DNA of 11,738 nucleotides, taken from the NCBI GenBank assembly GCA_002392645.1, contig DGHL01000062.1:215-11952 (forward strand), read 5' to 3'. A model generated the notes under the pieces. That model was not told the DNA's origin. It saw only the letters and a program-made list of their open reading frames with translations, and did not search any database. A program made the translations under genes and the position numbers. The stretch is from Prevotellaceae bacterium UBA3849. Its GTDB lineage: Bacteria; Bacteroidota; Bacteroidia; Bacteroidales; Bacteroidaceae. Shown piece after piece: positions 1 through 6,313 of the stretch; positions within the stretch are counted from its first letter, which is position 1, and each line of letters opens with the position of its first letter.

Positions 1-1323
1 TTCACCGCCATGCGTGCCCGTGGTACACAGGTTACCGATATCGCCATCATCATCATAGCAGCCGACGACTCTATCATGCCTACCACCAAGGAGGCCATAG
101 CACATGCCCAGGCTGCCAACGTACCAATGGTGTTTGCCATCAACAAGATTGATAAGCCAGGTGCTAACCCTGACAAGATACGTCAGGACCTCGCATCCAT
201 GAACCTCCTCGTTGAGGAATGGGGCGGTAAGTACCAGTGCCAGGAAATCAGTGCCAAGAAGGGTACCGGCGTTGAAGAGCTCATGGAGAAGGTTCTCCTT
301 GAGGCTGAGATGCTCGACCTTAAGGCAAACCCTAACCGTAACGCTACAGGCTCCGTCATAGAGTCATCGCTCGACAAGGGAAGGGGATACGTCAGCACAG
401 TGCTCGTAAGCAACGGTACGCTGAAGGTTGGCGACATCGTGATAGCAGGCACCGCATGGGGCCGCGTGAAGGCTATGTTCAACGAGCGTAACCAGAACGT
501 AGAGAAGGCCGGTCCGGCAGAACCAGTAATCGTACTGGGTCTGAACGGTGCGCCACAGGCAGGCGACTCATTCCACATCATGGAGACCGAGCAAGAGGCA
601 AAGACCATTGCCAACAAGCGTATGCAGCTGCAGCGCGAGCAGAGCCTCAGAACAACCAAGATACTGTCTCTGGAGGAGATTGCACACCGCGTAGCGCTGG
701 GCGAGTTCCACGAGCTCAACCTCGTAGTCAAGGCAGACACACAGGGTTCTGTGGAGGCACTCTCCGACTCATTCATCAAGATGTCAACCGAGAAGGTACA
801 GGTGAACGTCATAATGAAGGCCGTAGGTCAGATATCAGAGAACGACGTAATGCTTGCCTCTACCGCCGAGAACGGTATGATAGTAGGCTTCCAGGTACGT
901 CCTTCGGCAGCTGCCAAGAAACTGGCAGAGCAGGAGGGTGTGGAAATCAACACCTACTCTGTCATCTACGACGCCATGGACGACATCAAGGCAGCCATGG
1001 AGGGTATGCTCGACAAGGTTAAGAAGGAGGTTTCTACCGGTCAGGTTGAAGTCAAGGAAGTCTTCAAGATTTCCAAGGTTGGTGCCGTGGCTGGATGTAT
1101 AGTCACCGACGGCAAGGTACACGCGAAGGACAAGGCACGTCTCATCCGCGACGGTATCGTAATCTTCACGGGCGAGATAAACGCCCTGAAGCGTTACAAG
1201 GACGACGTCAAGGAGGTTGCCACTGGTTTCGAGTGTGGTATCTCTCTCGTCAACTTCAACGACATCGTTGCCGGAGACATCATCGAGACATTCACCGAGA
1301 TTGAAGTGGAGCAGAAACTCTAA
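1..1323 (+). CDS. infB: Translation initiation factor IF-2, C-terminal part (5' end outside window)
   Basis: IF-2 is the GTPase that places initiator fMet-tRNA on the 30S subunit and promotes 50S joining. The frame is open from base 1, so the ATG at 10 is internal. The visible product is 440 residues, starting just after the G3 (DTPGHE) region with FTAMRARG, as in E. coli IF-2. The G4 motif NKID is at visible residues 48-51 and the G5 SAK at 84-86. Domain II follows (about 110-200, including VIESSLDKGRGYVSTVLV), then the IF-2 domain 3 (about 235-335, with VVKADTQGSVEAL), then the fMet-tRNA-binding C2 domain (about 345-440, with FKISKVGAVAGC and the ending GDIIETFTEIEVEQKL). Similarity to E. 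coli IF-2 continues to the end, so the 3' end is intact. The N-terminal half lies beyond the left edge. A terminator follows 66 bases after the stop, so infB appears to be last in its operon. Confidence 0.97.
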   Translation, partial: FTAMRARGTQVTDIAIIIIAADDSIMPTTKEAIAHAQAANVPMVFAINKIDKPGANPDKIRQDLASMNLLVEEWGGKYQCQEISAKKGTGVEELMEKVLLEAEMLDLKANPNRNATGSVIESSLDKGRGYVSTVLVSNGTLKVGDIVIAGTAWGRVKAMFNERNQNVEKAGPAEPVIVLGLNGAPQAGDSFHIMETEQEAKTIANKRMQLQREQSLRTTKILSLEEIAHRVALGEFHELNLVVKADTQGSVEALSDSFIKMSTEKVQVNVIMKAVGQISENDVMLASTAENGMIVGFQVRPSAAAKKLAEQEGVEINTYSVIYDAMDDIKAAMEGMLDKVKKEVSTGQVEVKEVFKISKVGAVAGCIVTDGKVHAKDKARLIRDGIVIFTGEINALKRYKDDVKEVATGFECGISLVNFNDIVAGDIIETFTEIEVEQKL

Positions 1324-1334
1324 GAAGAATAAAC

Positions 1335-1378
1335 GGACCCACCCACCCTTCTCTGTGGAGGGTGAAAAGATGGTGTCC
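1335..1378 (+). other. Weak stem-loop just after infB
   Basis: An inner 6-bp stem (CACCCT at 1344-1349 with AGGGTG at 1359-1364) sits inside a 4-bp outer pairing (GGAC 1335-1338 with GTCC 1375-1378). There is no T-tract after it, so it is not a terminator by itself. It could protect the infB mRNA 3' end or be chance. It is listed because it is one of two hairpins in this gap. Confidence 0.3.
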
Positions 1379-1389
1379 TGAATAATGAT

Positions 1390-1467
1390 AAAATAGCGGA
1401 AGGGTAAAAAGGGGCTGGTGCTTTGATGCGCTAAACTCTTTTTACCCTTCCGCTATTTTCGTTTTTT
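1390..1467 (+). terminator. Long-stem intrinsic terminator, probably bidirectional
   Basis: The arms 1390-1410 and 1439-1459 are perfect reverse complements over 21 bp. Three further inner pairs are possible (1411-1413 with 1436-1438, one a G-U), leaving a loop of about 22 bases. On the + strand the stem is followed by CG and six T residues (1462-1467), giving a classic Rho-independent terminator for infB. On the minus strand the same stem ends in a short T4 run followed by ATCATTATT, so it can plausibly also stop transcripts from the convergent phosphoesterase gene. The stem is longer than most intrinsic terminators. Confidence 0.85.
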
Positions 1468-1603
1468 CTCCCCTTCTCAATCGTATTGAACTAGCTTTTC
1501 CTGCCCACCGGATTTTGCACTTTAAGGCATGGTCTCAATCGTTCGCAAATCCCACGATGTCTTTTCGATTTTCCACCATGCATCCATAACAGAATCCTCA
1601 AAG
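1468..1603. other. Intergenic stretch with nothing recognised
   Basis: Between the terminator and the heptamer array I see no credible ORF, RNA gene, promoter consensus or repeat beyond two short TCTCAATCGT copies. With its flanking terminator and array it makes up the 302-base infB-phosphoesterase gap. Confidence 0.5.
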
Positions 1604-1645
1604 CTTAATTCTTAATTCTTAATTCTTAACTCTTAACTCTTAATT
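1604..1645. repeat. Six-copy heptamer tandem array overlapping a stop codon
   Basis: There are six consecutive 7-bp units of CTTAATT or CTTAACT (minus strand AATTAAG/AGTTAAG), starting at 1604, 1611, 1618, 1625, 1632 and 1639. Units 4 and 5 carry the C variant. The last three units lie inside the 3' end of the phosphoesterase gene and supply its stop codon (1626-1628). The motif is related to arrays at 2196-2248 and 8116-8255. Confidence 0.9.
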
Positions 1646-2123
1646 CTATCACCTCAAGGTCCTTTATGTCCCTGCCGTCTATTACAAAGCGTACGAGCGT
1701 GCGTACAGGTTGCTGGCCATACAGTCCGGCAGCACCAGGATTGATGTGCAGGCAGTGGAACTTATGGTCGTACATCGCCTTCATAATGTGTGAATGACCA
1801 GAGATAAACAACTGCGGAGTGTTATACTGTATAGTCCACATAACACTGCGGTCATACCTGCCAGGATAGCCGCCAATATGCTTCATCAGCACGTCAACAT
1901 CCTCGCACCTGAAGCGCAGCACCTCCGGAAACTCATGCCTTACCACGTCGCCGTCGATATTACCGTAAACGCCACGCAGCGGAGCTATCTCACGCAGGCG
2001 GTCAGCTATCTCTATGCTGCCAAAGTCACCGGCATGCCATATCTCGTCACACTCCTTGAAATACTGTTCGTACCTGTCATCCCAGTGTGAATGGGTATCA
2101 GATAATAGTCCTATTTTCTTCAT
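1626..2123 (-). CDS. YfcE/MJ0936-type metallophosphoesterase
   Basis: This is a 165-residue calcineurin-like phosphoesterase of the small YfcE/MJ0936 class, probably a cytoplasmic phosphodiesterase using two metal ions. The metal-site motifs appear in order: D9-x-H11 (SDTHSH), G32-D33 (WHAGDFG), G54-N55-x-D57, H82 (MKHIGG) and G109-H110-S-H112. The length is normal for the family, and there is no signal peptide or membrane segment. The ATG at 2123 is favoured because the DTH motif sits at its usual distance from the N-terminus and a purine-rich tract lies just upstream. The gene is convergent with infB and separated from the PUL by that operon's terminator, so it is probably transcribed alone. 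The last residues (ELRVKS) are encoded inside a heptamer repeat array. The physiological substrate cannot be read from the sequence. Confidence 0.9.
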   Translation of the reverse strand: MKKIGLLSDTHSHWDDRYEQYFKECDEIWHAGDFGSIEIADRLREIAPLRGVYGNIDGDVVRHEFPEVLRFRCEDVDVLMKHIGGYPGRYDRSVMWTIQYNTPQLFISGHSHIMKAMYDHKFHCLHINPGAAGLYGQQPVRTLVRFVIDGRDIKDLEVIELRVKS

Positions 2124-2125
2124 TA

Positions 2126-2147
2126 CCTTTTTTCCTTTCCTTTCTTT
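2126..2147 (-). promoter_or_regulatory. Purine-rich ribosome-binding tract of the phosphoesterase gene
   Basis: On the minus strand this tract consists of A and G only, with AAGGAAAGG and AAGG close to the ATG at 2123. It is the only start in the window with a clear SD-like purine run; the PUL genes have A-rich leaders instead. It supports the chosen start. Confidence 0.5.
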
Positions 2148-2182
2148 ATTAACGCACTACAACGACAAATTATTATTTTCTT

Positions 2183-2320
2183 GGGGATAGTTAGAGGGAA
2201 GTTAGAGAAAAATAAGGGGAAGTTAAAGGGAGTTAAAGGGAAGTTAAGAGACAATAGCACCAAACTGTCTGAATACAAATTGCAGAGTTTTCTGACTTCC
2301 CCTAACTACCCCTAACTCCA
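2183..2320. repeat. GGGAAGTTAAA direct repeats with an inverted partner
   Basis: About four imperfect copies of GGGAAGTTAAA/GGGAAGTTAGA lie at 2196-2207, 2217-2227, 2228-2237 and 2238-2248, with unit length varying from 10 to 12. Downstream, 2295-2319 holds two complementary units of the type CCCCTAACTAC. The segments 2215-2223 and 2295-2303 can pair over 9 bp. The block lies between the PUL terminator and the phosphoesterase start, so the phosphoesterase promoter must overlap or adjoin it. I saw no convincing promoter consensus in it. Confidence 0.65.
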
Positions 2321-2325
2321 TATAT

Positions 2326-2365
2326 AAAAAAGATCAGCCTCCAGTTATAAGATAACCAGAGGCCG
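2326..2365 (-). terminator. Intrinsic terminator of the PUL operon
   Basis: On the minus strand, 28 bases past the GH43 stop, the arms 2353-2365 and 2335-2347 form a 13-bp stem with three G-U pairs and a 5-base loop (TCTTA). It is followed by a T6 run (complement of 2326-2331) and further AT-rich sequence. The orientation fits termination of the four-gene minus-strand operon. There is no T-run on the + strand side, so it looks unidirectional. Confidence 0.85.
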
Positions 2366-2392
2366 ACACCTTATTTATAGAAATCAAATTAG

Positions 2393-4288
2393 TTAGTTCT
2401 TCTTACCCCAATAAGTCTTGCTGCCTGTAGTACCGGCATAGACTATTGTGTGCTTGCGTGGAGAAGCCTCCCAGTCACACTCACGCTGTACCTTCAGCTG
2501 TACGCCGTTGATGGTGAGGGTATTCGTAGAGGCATTGAACGTCCACGTCTTGCCGTTCCATGTGCCACCGCTTACAGTGCCGTCGGCAGCGAGAGTCATG
2601 GTCTCAGATGTCTTCATGTTACCCAAAGAGTAGCTGAGGTCAATGTTCTCCCATGTACCTACGAGTTCGTCAGAGGCGATTGCCACCTGTGGCACTCCGG
2701 CATAGCGCTCTGGCATGACAACCGGCCAACCGTTAGACTGCCACTGTATGCTGCGCACGCCACCAAGCATCACTGCGTTTGGTGCATTGCCACCCGCATC
2801 AGTTGGGAAGCGCTGCTGCGAAGCATAGTAGTAGTTGCCCTTGCCGTCATCGAATACGGCGCAGTGGCTGATACCTACCCAACCCTGGTTGTCGTTGAAC
2901 TTGTATGGGTGAGTGAGCACCGTGATGGCGTCACCGCCGTTAGTGCAGTCAGTACCGTTGATGTTCTTGTAAGGACCGTCTATGTTCTCAGAACGTACCA
3001 CTCGGGTGTTGTAAGGCACGTCGAGTCCGTCGTAAGCCATGAAGAGGTAGTAGTAACCGTCGTGGTAGATTACCTCCGGAGCCTCAGAACCCTGCCAGCG
3101 AGAACCAGCGGTGCGGCTAAAGATACGCTTGCCATAGCCGTTGGCAGCCAGTCCGGCAGCACTCGTAGCCCATGGGTCACCCAGTTCGGTGATGGTCTTA
3201 CCCGTCTCAGCGTTCAGCTGTACGGCAGCGAAGCCGCTGTGCCAAGAACCGTAGATGAGCCAGTGCTCACCCTCTGGAGTGATGATGAACGATGGGTCGA
3301 TGGCGTTGAAATAGAAATAACCATCCCAGTTGTCAGTGCCTGAGCGAGCCCAGCCGTCCTTGCCCTTGTCAGAAGAAGAGCAGAGCACGAAGCCCTTGTC
3401 TTCCCACTGGTTAGATGCAGGGTCGCTAGTCTCCATCATACCGATGAAGGCGCGCTCGCCCCATGAGCCGTCGAAGGCATCAGATGCAGGATTACCGGTC
3501 TTGATATAGTTGTCAACCACGATGCAATAGTACATACGGTATAGACCGTCCTTAACCTTGCGCACCGTAGGAGCCCAGTAGCCATACTGTGGATTAGTGA
3601 TGGCTGGCAAGCCCTGCTTCTCGCGTATCTCGTTAAGTTTGGTGAGTACCCATGCTGGTGTCTCCGGCATAGAAGCTCCGAGATACTCCCAGTCCACGAG
3701 GTTGCGCGAACGACGGGCATGGAAGTGTCCGTGTCCGATTTGTGGGTCACCATAGCCGGCATCAGTGCAGTACATATAGTAGTAACCGTCATCAGCCAAC
3801 ATCACGGAAGGGTCGTGTACGTTGGCGAGATTCCACTGTGAGCGTTGTGCCCATGATGCTATGTCACGATAGTCATCAACGTATGCCGGAGCAGTCCATG
3901 TGTCGAGGGAGTAGGCCTTCCCTTTGGTGGTGAATGTCACCACGTCAGAGTATTTCACACCGTAGTCGGTCTCTGCGAATGCCCTGATGTAGTAGGTTGT
4001 CGACTCCTCCAGTCCAGTGATTGTCACCGGCACGTTGACGCCGCGTGAGCGCACCACCTTGTTGCCATCTATGGTAGGGTCCTGCTCAGTGCTGTAGCAG
4101 ATGCCCACCGCCCCTTCATGCACACTGCGTCCGTAGGCAGTCATGGTGATGGTAGCGTCATACTCGGTGACGGTAGCCACCACAGGAGTTTCAAGTGTTG
4201 TATCCTCAGGTGGCGTAAAATCGTCGCTACATGCAGCCAGTACGAGACTGGCTGCCGTGTAGCAAAATATCTTTGATAGTTTCTTCAT
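2393..4288 (-). CDS. Surface lipoprotein GH43 arabinanase (endo-1,5-alpha-L-arabinosidase type)
   Basis: This 631-residue protein is predicted to hydrolyse alpha-1,5-linked arabinan at the cell surface. Its lipoprotein signal has lipobox LAAC with Cys20, followed by SDD, acidic residues typical of Bacteroidota surface-export signals. Residues about 34-122 form a fibronectin-III/Ig-like linker domain. The GH43 five-bladed propeller spans about 150-530. The expected catalytic residues are visible: general base D159 (VHDPS), pKa-tuning D331 (NAIDPSF) and general acid E402 (SEAPEV). H475 (GISHC) matches the metal-coordinating histidine seen in arabinanases. The C-terminal residues 531-631 (LVGTWENIDLSYS, then WTFNASTNTLTI) resemble the beta-barrel C-terminal domain of two-domain endo-arabinanases. 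It is the last gene of the operon, 77 bases after the SGBP-like gene. Endo rather than exo action is inferred from the domain plan; another GH43 specificity such as arabinoxylan is possible. Confidence 0.88.
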   Translation of the reverse strand: MKKLSKIFCYTAASLVLAACSDDFTPPEDTTLETPVVATVTEYDATITMTAYGRSVHEGAVGICYSTEQDPTIDGNKVVRSRGVNVPVTITGLEESTTYYIRAFAETDYGVKYSDVVTFTTKGKAYSLDTWTAPAYVDDYRDIASWAQRSQWNLANVHDPSVMLADDGYYYMYCTDAGYGDPQIGHGHFHARRSRNLVDWEYLGASMPETPAWVLTKLNEIREKQGLPAITNPQYGYWAPTVRKVKDGLYRMYYCIVVDNYIKTGNPASDAFDGSWGERAFIGMMETSDPASNQWEDKGFVLCSSSDKGKDGWARSGTDNWDGYFYFNAIDPSFIITPEGEHWLIYGSWHSGFAAVQLNAETGKTITELGDPWATSAAGLAANGYGKRIFSRTAGSRWQGSEAPEVIYHDGYYYLFMAYDGLDVPYNTRVVRSENIDGPYKNINGTDCTNGGDAITVLTHPYKFNDNQGWVGISHCAVFDDGKGNYYYASQQRFPTDAGGNAPNAVMLGGVRSIQWQSNGWPVVMPERYAGVPQVAIASDELVGTWENIDLSYSLGNMKTSETMTLAADGTVSGGTWNGKTWTFNASTNTLTINGVQLKVQRECDWEASPRKHTIVYAGTTGSKTYWGKKN

Positions 4289-4342
4289 ATTTTTTTTGTT
4301 TATGAGATTATAACAGCTTTAGCTTAATGAGCCTTAGCGAAT

Positions 4343-4370
4343 AATTATGCATTGTGAATTATACATTACT
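4343..4370. repeat. Two-copy 14-bp repeat overlapping a stop codon
   Basis: AATTATGCATTGTG at 4343-4356 is followed directly by AATTATACATTACT at 4357-4370, with 10 of 14 positions identical. The second copy contains the stop codon (4366-4368) of the three-repeat lipoprotein gene. The rest of the 77-base gap to the GH43 start holds no terminator or promoter that I can see, which fits cotranscription. Confidence 0.55.
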
Positions 4371-6285
4371 CAAATGTCAGGTGACAATGGTCAACCGTAA
4401 ACTGGAAATTGAAATCATTAGGTTCAGTAACGGTATTAAGGTCTATATAATTCTGTATATATGTCTTACCATCTTTACCTACCATTTCACACTTGACGTC
4501 AGCCTTACCATTACCCTTGTTTGTAACATGTACGGTAACGACAGCCTCTTCCATTGCAGCCAACCATGTAGCCCAATTTCTGCCATCTTCTATAACCTTG
4601 GTTACGTGGGCATCTTGTTCATCAGCACTGAAGCTACCACCCCAGCACCAGTTATCTGCACGAAGTACGCCATATTCGTAATTAGAAGAGTTGGTAAGTA
4701 CTACCAAGAAGTTCTGGTAGTTACCACCACCGCCGCTATAGTTCTTGAAGCGCGTCATGTATGTCTTGCCTGCAGGAACCTTTATACTCGTTGAACGTGC
4801 TCCGAAGAATTCTGTTGAGTTATCGTCTGCACCCACGGCATCGTCAAACTCAATGTGGCTATGGTCTATAGAGAAGCGTACATAGAAGTCGTCTGGAGAT
4901 GTGATAGTATTCAACTTTTGGTACTCCTGTGTATATGTCTTACCATCGTTACCCACCATTACATACTTGACGTCAGCTGTTCCGTCGCCGGTGTTGGTAA
5001 CATATACCGTTACCTTTGCACCATCCATTGCAGCCAGCCAGGCAGTCCAATTTCTGCCATCTTCTATAACCTTGGTTACGTGGGCATCTTGTTCATCAGC
5101 ACTGAAGCCAGAACCCCAGCACCAGTTATCTGCACGAAGTACACCATATTCGTAATTAGAAGAATTGGTGAGTACGGTCATGAAGTTCTGGTAGTTACCA
5201 CCACCAGCGGTGTAGTTGGTGAATGTAGTTACGTATGTCTCACCTGGAGCCACCTTGATTTTTTCAGAGCTTTCACTGAAGAATTCACTACTATTGTTAG
5301 TAGCACCTACGCAGGTGTACATCTTATCAACCACCTCAAATTCTGCCGTTGCAATTACTGGTGTTGTGCAGTTATTACCTTGTGAGGTCTTGTTATAAAC
5401 CGCTACAAAGCCTTTCTGACCCAATGTGTTGGTGTTAGGCACCTTCAATATTTGCAACTCAGAGGCATCAACAGTCTTAGCCGAACCGTCGGCAAACTCT
5501 ACAGTTGCTGTCACTGCAGACATCAAAGCCTCCATATCCGTACCCTGAAGCACCTTCTTTGGCACATTGTTCAGTGTCATAGATACTGGTTCTTCGTCAG
5601 TTTCAGCAATATCGCCAAACACGATGTAACACTTTTCCAGCGAGAATGTGAAATAGAGATCATTAGGGTCTATACCCTTGATATCAACATAGTTCTGCTT
5701 ATAGGTATTACCATCAGAACCAAGCATCGTTATGCCTATTTCTGCAGTGCCGTCGCCCTTGTTAGTGATGGTGGCTGTACATTTAGCCTTGCTCATAGCG
5801 GCAAGCCATTTTGCCCAGTCCCTGGAGTCGCTCTCCATTTTCTTCGTACAGAAGTTATCGCTTTGCGCACCATCAGTATAAGTGGTATTCCAACACCAGT
5901 TGTCAGCACGGAACACACCATACTCATAATAACCATCCGTACCACTTGGTATGCCGTTACGCAGCAATATAATAAAATTGCACCAGTTAGAAGGTCCACC
6001 ATAGTTAGTGAATTTTATTCTGTAGGTTTCGCCTGGCTCTATCTTCACGTCGTCAGTCATTTCACCGAGGAAAGCTGTTGACTTTTCTTTGTTACCAAGT
6101 ATTGACGGGTTAGGTATTATTTCTATAGCATTATCATCATCGCTTGCACCTGCAGCCTCGTTTATTCTGTCTTGCAACCAATCTGGTGCCAATATATCAT
6201 ACAGATCTGCTCCCTCACAACTTGCAAGCATTACCATGAGGAGTGCCGCGCAGCATGCTGTAAATATTTTTTTTATATATTTCAT
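4366..6285 (-). CDS. Three-repeat surface lipoprotein, probable glycan-binding protein (SusE/SGBP position)
   Basis: This 639-residue lipoprotein has lipobox LASC with Cys23, followed by EGAD. It has no recognisable catalytic motif. Three homologous beta-rich modules of about 155 residues lie at about 68-224, 329-481 and 487-639. Each has the order PGETY..FTNY, then N(F)xxxL, (Y)EYGV(L/F)RADNWCW, (R)(D/N)WxxWLAAM, TNxGxGxA(D/E), and a hydrophobic end such as DHSHIEF. Between modules 1 and 2, residues about 233-320 resemble a bacterial Ig-like domain (VEFADGSAKTVDASEL, GQKGFVAVY). I recall similar RADN-W modules in Bacteroidota PUL lipoproteins and enzymes but cannot name a family. The conserved Trp cluster and the gene's place directly after susD (28-base gap) suggest a surface glycan-binding protein for the same glycan as the GH43 enzyme. 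Modules 2 and 3 share nearly identical DNA. Confidence 0.8.
   Translation of the reverse strand: MKYIKKIFTACCAALLMVMLASCEGADLYDILAPDWLQDRINEAAGASDDDNAIEIIPNPSILGNKEKSTAFLGEMTDDVKIEPGETYRIKFTNYGGPSNWCNFIILLRNGIPSGTDGYYEYGVFRADNWCWNTTYTDGAQSDNFCTKKMESDSRDWAKWLAAMSKAKCTATITNKGDGTAEIGITMLGSDGNTYKQNYVDIKGIDPNDLYFTFSLEKCYIVFGDIAETDEEPVSMTLNNVPKKVLQGTDMEALMSAVTATVEFADGSAKTVDASELQILKVPNTNTLGQKGFVAVYNKTSQGNNCTTPVIATAEFEVVDKMYTCVGATNNSSEFFSESSEKIKVAPGETYVTTFTNYTAGGGNYQNFMTVLTNSSNYEYGVLRADNWCWGSGFSADEQDAHVTKVIEDGRNWTAWLAAMDGAKVTVYVTNTGDGTADVKYVMVGNDGKTYTQEYQKLNTITSPDDFYVRFSIDHSHIEFDDAVGADDNSTEFFGARSTSIKVPAGKTYMTRFKNYSGGGGNYQNFLVVLTNSSNYEYGVLRADNWCWGGSFSADEQDAHVTKVIEDGRNWATWLAAMEEAVVTVHVTNKGNGKADVKCEMVGKDGKTYIQNYIDLNTVTEPNDFNFQFTVDHCHLTFE
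4573..4701 (-). repeat. Module 3 copy of the near-identical coding repeat
   Basis: This segment aligns without gaps to 5047-5175, offset 474 bases (158 codons), with 6 mismatches over 129 bases by hand count. The first 62 bases (4573-4634) are identical. It encodes the NSSNYEYGVLRADNWCWG to IEDGRNW core of the module. Confidence 0.92.
5047..5175 (-). repeat. Module 2 copy of the near-identical coding repeat
   Basis: This is the partner of 4573-4701, with about 95 percent identity and no indels. Module 1 (roughly 5610-6085) is related only at protein level and carries a longer loop after its NFIILLRN strand, so the module 2/3 similarity is younger or has been homogenised. Confidence 0.92.
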
Positions 6286-6313
6286 AATATCTTCTTTTTT
6301 ATGAATTATGCCA

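Noticed and set aside
183..812. 209-codon minus-strand ORF inside infB
   Set aside because: Ser/Thr/Arg-rich translation with no domain, wholly antisense to a conserved essential gene.
2165..2172. Minus-strand ATAATTTG as a -7 box for the phosphoesterase gene
   Set aside because: It does not keep the TAnnTTTG spacing and has no -33 TTTG partner at the right distance.
2183..2240. Possible G-quadruplex from the run of GGG/GGGG tracts
   Set aside because: The fourth tract is separated by a loop of about 17 bases and the others by 7-9, too long for a convincing quadruplex.
2450..3343. 297-codon + strand ORF antisense to the GH43 gene
   Set aside because: The product is low in recognisable motifs, and it lies wholly inside a well-supported lipoprotein GH43 gene on the other strand. 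It is a codon-bias shadow.
4354..5385. Two similar + strand ORFs (4354-4794 and 4855-5385) that look like paralogous small genes
   Set aside because: Their resemblance comes from the module 2/3 DNA repeat of the minus-strand lipoprotein. They are antisense shadows.
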